Assembly: GCF_029360725.1 (NCBI RefSeq)
Contig: NZ_JARKMY010000018.1
Location: forward strand, 186,001-250,000
Length of the DNA stretch: 64,000 bases
Direction: 5' to 3'
From: Chryseolinea sp. H1M3-3
GTDB taxonomy: Bacteria > Bacteroidota > Bacteroidia > Cytophagales > Cyclobacteriaceae
Positions 1 through 8,632 of the stretch are shown piece by piece. How positions within the stretch are numbered: position 1 is the stretch's first letter; every line of letters starts with the position of its first letter. The position numbers were made by a program, and so were the translations under genes. Below the pieces are notes generated by a model that saw nothing but the letters and a program-made list of their open reading frames with translations, had not been told where the DNA came from and searched no databases.

Positions 1-51
1 TCAGTCAGACCCGTTGTTTTCATTCATTGATTTTAATTGAGAAAAAATTTG

Positions 52-82
52 TTTGGTATGGCGGGGCCACAATTTAACTTTA
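52..82 (+). promoter_or_regulatory. Putative Bacteroidota promoter of dnaE
   Basis: TTTG at 52-55 is followed after 19 nt by TAACTTTA at 75-82, one base from the Bacteroidota -7 element TAnnTTTG. A start of transcription a few bases later would leave a short leader before the dnaE ATG at 110. The call rests on motif match and spacing only. Confidence 0.4.
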
Positions 83-109
83 CAGCCACCACACTTTTTA
101 TAACTAAGA

Positions 110-3100
110 ATGTATTTAATTTTTGATACCGAGACAACGGGACTTCCTCATAATAAAACTGCTCCGATTACTGACCTTGATAACTGGCCACGGCTTGTAC
201 AAATCGCATGGCAACTTCATAACGAAAAAGGCAAAATTTTATCGCAGCACAACTACCTTGTAAAGCCCGACGGTTTTGATATTCCCTTTAAAGCAGAACA
301 GGTTCACGGCATCTCCACAAAAAGAGCGCTCGAAGAGGGTCATGAGCTGAGCAAAGTATTAGACTTGTTGGCTGAGGACCTTGGGCGAACATCACTCGTG
401 GTCGGTCATAATATTGAATTCGATATCAATATTATCGGTGCGGAATGTATTCGCCAGAAAATTGATCCCGACGTACTCTTAAGACTAAGTAAACTTGATA
501 CAGGCCTGACGGCAACGGAGTTTTGTCAATTTCAAGGCGGTATTGGCGGCAAATTAAAAATGCCAACCCTTCTCGAATTGCATAAAAAACTTTTTAACAA
601 AGATTTTGGTGATGCGCATGATGCCTCTTACGATGTCGCTGCGACCGCCCGGTGTTTTTTCGGCTTGTTAAAACAAAAAGTAGCGAAGCCGTTCGATGCA
701 ACTCCCATTGAAGAAATTGAATACGAAGAACCTAATCTTGAAGCTGCGAACTTCACCAAACGAGAAAAGTTAAAAGAAGCAGCTTACAAACTTGGTGAAG
801 ATAACGTTGTCGTTACGGATGCTCCCTTCGTTCATCTTCATGTTCATTCACAATTTTCTGTGCTGCAGGCGACACCTGAAATTAAAACGCTTGTGTCGAA
901 AGCAAAAGCGTTGGGTATGCCGGCGGTTGCAATTACCGACTTAGGGAACATGTATGGTGCTTTTAAATTTGTTCGCGAAGCACTTAACCATGAAATCAAG
1001 CCTATCGTGGGCTGTGAATTTTACATTGCTGAGGAACGGCAAAAACTAAAGTTCACCAAAGACAACCCTGACAAGCGTTTCACCCAGGTTTTGCTTGCCA
1101 AAAATAAAAATGGTTATCACAATCTAGCCAAGCTAAGTTCATACGGTTTCACGGAAGGCCTATACGGAATTCATCCGCGTATTGACAAAGCATTGGTCGA
1201 ACAATATAAGCAGGATCTTATTGCCACCACGGGATCGCTATCCAGCGAGATACCGCATTTAATTCTCAGTGTGGGTGAAAAACAAGCGGAAGAAGCATTC
1301 AAATGGTGGCATTCTATTTTTGGTGAGGATTTCTATGTTGAATTAAACCGCCATGGTATACGGGAGGAAGATCACGTCAACGAAACCCTTTTGCGTTTCG
1401 CTAAAAAACATGGCGTAAAATATTTTGCGGCAAACGAGGCTTTTTACATCGATAAAGAAGAAGCAAATGCACACGATGTGTTGCTCTGTATTAAAGAAGG
1501 AGAATTTAAGTCAACACCCATCGGACACGGTCGGGGTACACGGTATGGCCTTGCTAATTCAGAGTACTACTTTAAGTCGCAGGCTGAAATGAAATCCATT
1601 TTCCGAGACTTACCAGAGGCAATTGAAACTGTTGGCGAGATCATCAACAAAATCGAAAGTTATACACTAGAACGCAATGTGTTGCTTCCGAAATTTGAGA
1701 TCCCGAAAGAATTTCAAACTGAGGACGAATACTTGCGCTATCTAACTTATGAAGGCGCTAAGAAAAAATACGGTGAAATATCTTCAGCGCTTCGCGAACG
1801 CCTGGACTTTGAATTGGACACCATTCAAAAAACAGGTTATCCAGGATACTTTCTTATCGTCCAGGATTTTACTTCGAAAGCAAGAGAAATTGGTGTTTCT
1901 GTCGGGCCAGGACGTGGGTCGGCGGCAGGATCAGCTGTAGCCTACAGTATTGGAATTACAAATGTTGATCCGATTAAATATGATTTACTGTTCGAACGTT
2001 TCTTAAATCCAGATCGTGTTTCACTTCCTGATATTGATATTGATTTTGATGATGAAGGCCGCGATAAAGTATTAAAATATGTCATCGACAAATACGGCAA
2101 AAATCAAGTCGCTCAAATCATTACTTATGGTACCATGGCGGCCAAGTCTTCCATTCGCGACTGCGCGCGCGTCATGGAGTTGCCATTGTCGGAAGCAAAC
2201 TTGCTGGCCAAGATGGTTCCCGAACGACCAGGTACGTCGCTTGACTTAGCTTTTTCAGAAGTGAAAGAACTTGCCGAGTTTAAAAAAGGATCAGATCTGA
2301 AAGCGCAAGTTCTTCAACAAGCAGTAATTCTCGAAGGATCCGTTAGAAATACTGGAACACATGCATGCGGTGTTATTATCACACCCGATGATCTAACTAA
2401 GTTTGTTCCAGTATCGACGGCAAGGGATTCAGACATGCTGGTTACGCAGTTTGATAACAGCGTTGTAGAAAGCGCTGGTATGTTAAAAATGGACTTCCTG
2501 GGTCTTACCACCCTTTCTATTATCAACACTGCCTTAAAGAACATTCAAAAAAGTAAAGGCATTTCCATTGACATTGACACCATCCCTCTAGACGATGTAA
2601 AGACATATCAACTTTTTCAACGCGGCGAAACGACAGGTACATTCCAGTTTGAAAGTGTTGGTATGCAAAAATATTTGCGACAGCTGAAGCCCGACAAATT
2701 CGAAGATCTGATCGCGATGAATGCATTATATCGCCCAGGTCCGATGGAATACATTCCTGCTTTTATTAATCGCAAGCATGGTCGAGAGCCCATCAAATAC
2801 GACTTGCCAGCGATGGAAGAATTTCTCTCTGAAACCTATGGCATCACTGTTTATCAGGAACAGGTTATGTTGCTGTCACAAAAACTTGCAGGTTTCAGTA
2901 AAGGTGACGCCGATGTGCTTCGAAAGGCTATGGGTAAGAAGCAAAAAGCAGTTCTCGACAAGATGAAAGGGAAATTCATCGAAGGCTGTAAACAGCATGG
3001 ACACGCACCAGAAATTTGTGAAAAAATCTGGACCGATTGGGAAGCCTTCGCGCAATATGCATTCAACAAATCGCACTCTACATGTTACTCGCTGGTTGCT

Positions 3101-4297
3101 TACCAAACTGCTTATTTAAAAGCAAACTATCCTGCAGAATACATGGCCGCAGTGTTGACACATTCACAAAATAATCTTGAGAATGTTACATTCTTTATCG
3201 AAGAATGTAGAAACCTTGGAATAAAAGTGTTGGGTCCTCATGTTAACGAATCCGGAATTTATTTTGAGGTTAATAAACTGGGTGAAATACGCTTCGGATT
3301 GGGTGCCATCAAGGGTGCTGGAGACTCGGCGGTTGAAGCCATTATCCACGAACGTGATGCCAAAGGTCCCTTCGAAGATATTTTTGATTTTGCAAAACGG
3401 TTGAATCAGCGCAGCGTTAACAAAAAAACTTTTGAGTGCCTCGCGCTGTCTGGCGCCTTCGATTGCTTTACTGGTATTCACCGTCGGCAATATATTTTCG
3501 CAAAAGACGGAGAGGTAAATCTGCTTGAAAAAGCCATGAAGTATGCTGCCAAAACACAGCAAGATGAACAAAGCGCTCAAGTGAGTTTATTCGGTGGAAG
3601 TTCCGGAATTGTAATGCCGAAGCCTAAAATCGATTATGTTGAACCTTTCACGGAAATTGAAAAATTAAATCTCGAAAAAGAAGTTGTCGGCATTTACATT
3701 TCAGGCCATCCGTTAGACAACTTCAAGTTTGAGATGAATGCATTTTGCAAGACATCCTGTGGAGAATTAACGGATCTGGAAAATATGGTTGGTCGTGAAA
3801 TTAAGCTCGGCGGCATCGTGTCAGGCGTCGAACATCGCACCACCAAGACCGGCAAACCTTTTGGAAAGTTTACCCTAGAGGACTATACCAGTAATTATAC
3901 GTTTACTTTGTTTGGAGAAGACTATCTCAAGTTCAAGAATTTTATGAACATCGGTTGGTTCCTATTTGTGGAAGGTGGCGTTGTTAAAAATACCTGGGGT
4001 CAGCAAAATGTAGAAATCAAGATCCGGAATATCGACCTGCTGAACGAGCTGGGTTTAAAACGCAGCAAAGGCGTTCAGCTACGTATTAATGCCACTGATA
4101 TAACCGAAGAAATGATTGGCGTTATTGAAGACGTTTGTCAGCTTTATGCTGGCAGCACACCATTGTTTCTCAAAATACAGGATGAGAAAGAAAATATTAA
4201 CCTCGAACTGTTATCACGAAAATTTCGTGTGAACCCTGTAAATGAGATGGCAGTTCATATGAAGAAGGCCGGCGCGGTGGAAGTGGAGGTCATATAA
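110..4297 (+). CDS. dnaE: DNA polymerase III subunit alpha with fused N-terminal proofreading exonuclease
   Basis: This is the replicative C-family polymerase, 1395 aa. Residues 1-190 form a DEDDh exonuclease: ExoI FDTETTGL at 5-12, ExoII GHNIEFD near 99, and ExoIII with His and Asp (HDASYD) near 170, so proofreading looks intact and is supplied in cis. A PHP domain follows, with HLHVHS near 242. Its TDH motif reads TDL near 276, losing a metal-ligand His, much as in E. coli where epsilon does the proofreading. The polymerase core carries PGRGSAAGS and the catalytic PDIDIDF near 641. The C-terminus holds an OB fold near 1235-1310. The extra length over a usual DnaE is explained by the exonuclease. 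The ATG at 110 places the ExoI motif right at the N-terminus, as expected for this domain. Confidence 0.97.
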   Translation: MYLIFDTETTGLPHNKTAPITDLDNWPRLVQIAWQLHNEKGKILSQHNYLVKPDGFDIPFKAEQVHGISTKRALEEGHELSKVLDLLAEDLGRTSLVVGHNIEFDINIIGAECIRQKIDPDVLLRLSKLDTGLTATEFCQFQGGIGGKLKMPTLLELHKKLFNKDFGDAHDASYDVAATARCFFGLLKQKVAKPFDATPIEEIEYEEPNLEAANFTKREKLKEAAYKLGEDNVVVTDAPFVHLHVHSQFSVLQATPEIKTLVSKAKALGMPAVAITDLGNMYGAFKFVREALNHEIKPIVGCEFYIAEERQKLKFTKDNPDKRFTQVLLAKNKNGYHNLAKLSSYGFTEGLYGIHPRIDKALVEQYKQDLIATTGSLSSEIPHLILSVGEKQAEEAFKWWHSIFGEDFYVELNRHGIREEDHVNETLLRFAKKHGVKYFAANEAFYIDKEEANAHDVLLCIKEGEFKSTPIGHGRGTRYGLANSEYYFKSQAEMKSIFRDLPEAIETVGEIINKIESYTLERNVLLPKFEIPKEFQTEDEYLRYLTYEGAKKKYGEISSALRERLDFELDTIQKTGYPGYFLIVQDFTSKAREIGVSVGPGRGSAAGSAVAYSIGITNVDPIKYDLLFERFLNPDRVSLPDIDIDFDDEGRDKVLKYVIDKYGKNQVAQIITYGTMAAKSSIRDCARVMELPLSEANLLAKMVPERPGTSLDLAFSEVKELAEFKKGSDLKAQVLQQAVILEGSVRNTGTHACGVIITPDDLTKFVPVSTARDSDMLVTQFDNSVVESAGMLKMDFLGLTTLSIINTALKNIQKSKGISIDIDTIPLDDVKTYQLFQRGETTGTFQFESVGMQKYLRQLKPDKFEDLIAMNALYRPGPMEYIPAFINRKHGREPIKYDLPAMEEFLSETYGITVYQEQVMLLSQKLAGFSKGDADVLRKAMGKKQKAVLDKMKGKFIEGCKQHGHAPEICEKIWTDWEAFAQYAFNKSHSTCYSLVAYQTAYLKANYPAEYMAAVLTHSQNNLENVTFFIEECRNLGIKVLGPHVNESGIYFEVNKLGEIRFGLGAIKGAGDSAVEAIIHERDAKGPFEDIFDFAKRLNQRSVNKKTFECLALSGAFDCFTGIHRRQYIFAKDGEVNLLEKAMKYAAKTQQDEQSAQVSLFGGSSGIVMPKPKIDYVEPFTEIEKLNLEKEVVGIYISGHPLDNFKFEMNAFCKTSCGELTDLENMVGREIKLGGIVSGVEHRTTKTGKPFGKFTLEDYTSNYTFTLFGEDYLKFKNFMNIGWFLFVEGGVVKNTWGQQNVEIKIRNIDLLNELGLKRSKGVQLRINATDITEEMIGVIEDVCQLYAGSTPLFLKIQDEKENINLELLSRKFRVNPVNEMAVHMKKAGAVEVEVI

Positions 4298-4329
4298 GTG
4301 CTTGAGTGTTTATGTGTTTGAGTGTTTAT
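4298..4329 (+). repeat. 16-bp tandem duplication after dnaE
   Basis: Two adjacent 16-base units, 4298-4313 and 4314-4329, differ only at their fourth base (gtgcttgagtgtttat and gtgtttgagtgtttat). They begin directly after the dnaE stop codon. No function is suggested by the sequence. Confidence 0.7.
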
Positions 4330-4390
4330 GTATGGCCGCAAGAGTGTAGAAGACGCCCTGGGAACATCTCAATCGATGATCATTAATTAC

Positions 4391-4420
4391 TTTGAACTAA
4401 AAAATATACCTTTACGTTCG
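4391..4420 (+). promoter_or_regulatory. Putative promoter of trxA
   Basis: TTTG at 4391-4394 and TACGTTCG at 4413-4420 (7 of 8 to TAnnTTTG) are separated by 18 nt, in line with Bacteroidota promoters. Transcription would begin a few bases further on, about 30 nt before the ATG at 4458. This also argues against the upstream TTG at 4425 as start codon. Confidence 0.4.
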
Positions 4421-4457
4421 GTAATTGAACCTTAACAAAAATTTAAATAATACGCCA

Positions 4458-4781
4458 ATGGGAAAAGCAATTGAACTTAATGACGCCAATTTTGATCAAA
4501 TTATTAACTCCGACAAACCTGTTCTGGTAGACTTCTGGGCAGAATGGTGCGGACCTTGTAAAATGATTGGACCTGTAGTTGAAGAACTTGCAAACGACTA
4601 CGATGGCAAAGCTGTCATTGGCAAACTAAATGTTGATGAGAACCCCAATGTTACGGCTCGTTTTGGTGTTCGTAACATTCCAACGCTGTTGGTTTTCAAA
4701 GGTGGTCAAATTGTCGACAAACAAGTAGGTGCTGTACCTAAATCAGTTTTGAACCAAAAACTTGCTGCGCAAGTCGCCTAA
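4458..4781 (+). CDS. trxA: Thioredoxin
   Basis: A 107-residue cytoplasmic thioredoxin that reduces protein disulfides. The active site is W30-C31-G32-P33-C34 within FWAEWCGPCK, and the cis-proline segment is RNIPTLLVF. The reading frame extends upstream to a TTG at 4425. The ATG at 4458 is preferred because it gives the family's usual length and starts just before the conserved beta strand. The gene is single, with a candidate promoter in front and a strong terminator behind, so it is probably transcribed on its own. Confidence 0.96.
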   Translation: MGKAIELNDANFDQIINSDKPVLVDFWAEWCGPCKMIGPVVEELANDYDGKAVIGKLNVDENPNVTARFGVRNIPTLLVFKGGQIVDKQVGAVPKSVLNQKLAAQVA

Positions 4782-4796
4782 GTTAAAAGCACTATA

Positions 4797-4841
4797 TATA
4801 TTAAAAATGCCACCTACAAATTGGGTGGCATTTTTAATATA
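4797..4841 (+). terminator. Strong Rho-independent terminator after trxA
   Basis: A perfect 18-bp inverted repeat (arms 4797-4814 and 4824-4841) surrounds a 9-nt loop. The GC-rich inner part is GCCACC/GGTGGC and the outer part is A/T-rich, so the transcript ends in a U run after the stem. It lies 15 nt beyond the trxA stop. The symmetry means it could also stop transcription from the other strand. Confidence 0.9.
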
Positions 4842-5250
4842 CAGGAGTTTCATGCTGAAGACAAGAAGCATAAGACACCGCCCAAATTTTTTTTTACTCT
4901 CTTTGGAAATGCATTTTTTTGAAAGTCATTTTGTGCCAGTGACACCCGAAATTAGATAATCTAATTCCCTTCTCATCCTTAATTAACATTACTAGGTTTT
5001 TTTTTCCTCACGTTATTTGGAGTAGAAATTTCTTTTGCTAAGTTTGATTACAAACTAAACGGGAGTGAGGTTTGACCGATAGCTGTAATTTATTATTCTA
5101 TGAGTTCTAAAGGCCCTTAAGATTTGGCAGATTCATGCTCGCCACTACGTTGTTGGAATTATAAAATCCCAATCATTTGTAGAGTTCAATCACGCTCCAC
5201 CCTCCGAAATTTATTTTCAATGCATACGCCTTAAACCTAAAATCAATCAC
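4842..5250. other. Intergenic region before the RHS locus
   Basis: About 400 bases without a convincing gene. The only structure I see is the promoter-like pair at 5016-5046. If transcription starts just after it, the first RHS mRNA would carry a leader of roughly 200 nt. No clear hairpin terminator or riboswitch fold was recognised in that leader. Confidence 0.5.
5016..5046 (+). promoter_or_regulatory. Near-consensus Bacteroidota promoter of the RHS locus
   Basis: TTTG at 5016-5019 is followed after exactly 19 nt by TAAGTTTG at 5039-5046, a full match to TAnnTTTG. It is the best promoter match I found in the window. It points at the RHS operon starting at 5251. Confidence 0.6.
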
Positions 5251-8200
5251 ATGGACTTAAAGTTTCATGAGCATAAGGGCAATCTTCTGCTCGTACTGTT
5301 ATTATTTTGTCTAAAAAGTTTTGGACAAGAGATCTCGACCAACACTGTTGTTTCTCCTTCGCCAAGTCTCGCTGGAATGGCAAGATATAGTGAGGTTCCA
5401 GTAGACCAAAGCACAGGTATACCCCAAATTTCAATACCGATATATACCATTGAGAGTCAAAAATTGACCTATCCAATTTCTCTTAGCTATCATGCATCGG
5501 GGATTAAGGTAAATGATGTCTCCGGGCCAGTAGGCCTAGGGTGGACGATAGGGGCTGGAGGGGCGATTACAAGAATTATGAGAGGGAGACCGGACGAGAA
5601 ACCCAATGGTTTTTTTCAATATGCTTCTGCTATTCCTAACGCTACCGACAATATTTCCGCTGACCAAAAAGACAATTTAGCAACAAGAGAATGGGATATG
5701 ATGCCGGATTTGTTTTATTATAATACAGGAACAGCTGGTGGAAAATTCGTCTTTGATAATCAGCTTCAACTACGCACCATCCCGAGAAATGTATTGAAAA
5801 TATCGCCGAATAATACCGGAACGTTATCATCATTCACAGTTATTGATCCTGCAGGCACTACATATGAATTTGATCCTGGAGAAACAGCGACAGCAACAAT
5901 TCCTGGCATCGCATCTCAGGTCTCCTATATTTCAAGTTGGTACTTATCGAATATTATTTCTGCCGATAAAATAGATACCATTCGATTTAACTACGTTGTC
6001 AACTCTTCGCCATACTCATACACTACTGCAGAAACATCGGGCGTGGCCTACTATATTAATGTTCCACCAAACGCAGCCGTGACAAATGCTAAAATTAATC
6101 CGCTTAGCTCAAACATGTCAGTGTCGGTAACAGGTACCCGGTATCTGTCGGATATTACCTATAAAAGTGGGAAGCTTAAATTTGTTTTTAGTGGTGGGAG
6201 ATCTGATGATGCCAATGGAAAAAAATTGGATCAAATAATCATCTATACAAAGAACCTAGTGACAGGCGGTTTGATTGAAGAAAAGAAGATCAATTTTTCA
6301 TACAGTTACTTTGCGAATACTGACGGTACTACACGTTTGCGTCTTGATAGTTTTCGTGAACAGTACAACGCTACTACATTTAACCCGCCGTATATTTTTA
6401 CTTATACTACTAAAATGTTACCGGCAGTTGGTTCTGCCGCCCAAGACCATTGGGGTTATTACAACGGCGCTGAACGAAATACGAACTTGATTCCAGCATA
6501 TACCCACAATGGTCAAGTACTCTCCAGCAATGACCGAAATATTGATGCCCAATTCGTGGACGGTTGTATGCTGAAATCTATCGTGTCTCCTTTAACAGGC
6601 GTCACGGAATTCTATTTTGAGCAAAATAAATATTTTGATGGAAGCGCGAGTATTAATGGTCCCGGCTTGCGAATCAATAAAATTGTTAATCGTGATTTAT
6701 TCTCGGCAATAAATGCAGTGACCAACTATGAATATTTAAATCCTTTGACAGGCAAGAGCAGTGGAAAACTTTTAAACGCTCCAAGTTACCTCACCACCCT
6801 GGACGTTGTTGACATGAGCCATGAAATCCTGAAAACATATCAATGCGTTTTAATTCAAACAAACGGAACGAGCATAGGTAATTTTTCAGGCGCCCCGCTG
6901 ATTTATGAATACGTAACGACATATAATAATAACGATGTTAACGCCTTGGGAAAGACCGTTTCGAAGTATAGTGTATATAGCGTTACGACTAACTCTTTTC
7001 CATATTTCCCCGTAGATGATCTTTCCTGGTTAGCAGGCGATTTGCTTACGCAAGAAGTCTATAAAGTTCAAGGCAGTCTTTCCACACTTGTAAAAAAAAT
7101 AGAGAATACATATGTTGTAAGTGCACATTCATATACTATAAAAGGGTTGAGTGCCGTTCGGAAAAAAGTTTTCTTTTACGGCTTCCCAGGCGCCAACGAC
7201 TTTTATATTAAAAATCATTTTTCATATTCACAATTCCCCTATCTCAAGGAAACAAAAATATTTGACTATGAGCAAAATAGTAACACGATAAGTAGTGTAA
7301 CCACAGTCAACAATTATTATGACAGAACTAACGTTCATCTTTTTCCAACAAGAATAAAAACGAGCACATCCATTTCAACAGATACTTTAAAAAAAGAATT
7401 AAAGTATCCCCTCGACTACACTGCCACAGGTGTCATCGGAACAATGCAAAATTTGAATATTATCGCTCAGCCGCTGGAAGTGAAAAACATTTTAGTCAAG
7501 AATGGCACTTCCTATATAATCGGTTACGATAGGACTGAATTTTTTGAATGGAAAACAGGCAAAGTTTATCCCAAAAATTTCTACACAGGAAAGCTACCCT
7601 TGAATTTGACCAAAAGTACATTTGACGCTGCTCCTGCCCCCTACACCAGGCATGCATCAAAAGTGAATGCTTATAATAAGGTGGGACATCCGATCGAAAG
7701 CCAAATCGTCGGCGGCCCCCCGCAATCTGTGATCGTTGACAAACTGATCAATCGTGCGACTGCATCATCAAGCCCGGCCAGCGCAAATCAAATTGCATAT
7801 TCCAGTTTTGAATCAAGTGATTTCGGCAATTGGAAAGTGACTACTGGTGTCGTAACCTCAAACAAGAATGTGTCTTTAAATTTTACCAAAACGTATCACT
7901 CTATTTATCTTTCTACCAGTCAAACGATTTCTTATTCCTACACCACGACAAAAGGTAATGGACCAAGTCCTGTACTAGTTTTTTCCAGGTCAGGAGTTTC
8001 ACCTATTAATATTTTGCTCCCCAATGCATCAGGATTAGGGTCTGCAACTTTAACGGCTGGGTCATGGAATGTTGAGTTGGTTTATGATTTTAATGTTACG
8101 GCACTAACCGCAAACTTTTCCTATCAACAAACTTCTCCAGCTTTGGCTAATATTGTAACCACACGCAAAAAGACAGGCTACAATAGCTTACAGCTGACAT

Positions 8201-8619
8201 CCGTACAACAAGTTTTCCGTGACTCCCTCCCATCAGGTACCTATACCGTTGCTTATTATCAGCATAGTGGCACCATTACACTGACACCATTAAACGGAGC
8301 GGTTGTCGTGAGTACTACGATCAGTCCGGCTGAAGCAGATGGTTGGACAAAAGTAGAAAAGGAAATTACGATTAGCGGATTGACACAAGGCATTCAGCTC
8401 AGTGGACCATCCATGTTTCTGGATGAATTAAGATTATATCCTAAAGGCGCAGTGATGAGCACTACTTGTTATGACATGTTTAAAAATGTAATTACAAAAA
8501 CGGATGCCAACATGCGGTCGATATTCACTGAATACGATGAGAGAAGAAGAATAAGAGTTGTGCGGGACCATGAGCAAAATATTTTACAACAGTACGATTA
8601 TACGTTAGCAGTTAACTGA
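5251..8619 (+). CDS. Secreted RHS-associated shell protein (SpvB/TcB-like N-terminal partner)
   Basis: An 1122-aa exported protein with a signal peptide ending near KSFGQ (about residue 26). The region PVGLGWTIGAGGAITRIMRG (about 90-110) is a hallmark of Bacteroidota proteins encoded directly before RHS toxins and resembles the start of SpvB/TcB shells. A jelly-roll-like segment lies near 850-1065. The last 60 residues hold an RHS-like YD motif (EYDERRRIRVVRD). There is no RHS core and no toxin tip. The gene ends 13 bp before the large RHS gene, so both should be co-transcribed. By analogy with TcB/TcC I infer that the two proteins build one hollow shell. The shell role is inference; export and family type are clear. 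Confidence 0.75.
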   Translation: MDLKFHEHKGNLLLVLLLFCLKSFGQEISTNTVVSPSPSLAGMARYSEVPVDQSTGIPQISIPIYTIESQKLTYPISLSYHASGIKVNDVSGPVGLGWTIGAGGAITRIMRGRPDEKPNGFFQYASAIPNATDNISADQKDNLATREWDMMPDLFYYNTGTAGGKFVFDNQLQLRTIPRNVLKISPNNTGTLSSFTVIDPAGTTYEFDPGETATATIPGIASQVSYISSWYLSNIISADKIDTIRFNYVVNSSPYSYTTAETSGVAYYINVPPNAAVTNAKINPLSSNMSVSVTGTRYLSDITYKSGKLKFVFSGGRSDDANGKKLDQIIIYTKNLVTGGLIEEKKINFSYSYFANTDGTTRLRLDSFREQYNATTFNPPYIFTYTTKMLPAVGSAAQDHWGYYNGAERNTNLIPAYTHNGQVLSSNDRNIDAQFVDGCMLKSIVSPLTGVTEFYFEQNKYFDGSASINGPGLRINKIVNRDLFSAINAVTNYEYLNPLTGKSSGKLLNAPSYLTTLDVVDMSHEILKTYQCVLIQTNGTSIGNFSGAPLIYEYVTTYNNNDVNALGKTVSKYSVYSVTTNSFPYFPVDDLSWLAGDLLTQEVYKVQGSLSTLVKKIENTYVVSAHSYTIKGLSAVRKKVFFYGFPGANDFYIKNHFSYSQFPYLKETKIFDYEQNSNTISSVTTVNNYYDRTNVHLFPTRIKTSTSISTDTLKKELKYPLDYTATGVIGTMQNLNIIAQPLEVKNILVKNGTSYIIGYDRTEFFEWKTGKVYPKNFYTGKLPLNLTKSTFDAAPAPYTRHASKVNAYNKVGHPIESQIVGGPPQSVIVDKLINRATASSSPASANQIAYSSFESSDFGNWKVTTGVVTSNKNVSLNFTKTYHSIYLSTSQTISYSYTTTKGNGPSPVLVFSRSGVSPINILLPNASGLGSATLTAGSWNVELVYDFNVTALTANFSYQQTSPALANIVTTRKKTGYNSLQLTSVQQVFRDSLPSGTYTVAYYQHSGTITLTPLNGAVVVSTTISPAEADGWTKVEKEITISGLTQGIQLSGPSMFLDELRLYPKGAVMSTTCYDMFKNVITKTDANMRSIFTEYDERRRIRVVRDHEQNILQQYDYTLAVN

Positions 8620-8632
8620 AACCCTAAGTAGT

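Noticed and set aside
3164-3580. 138-aa minus-strand ORF inside dnaE
   Set aside because: It lies wholly antisense to the well-supported polymerase frame and has no signal, motif or upstream site of its own.
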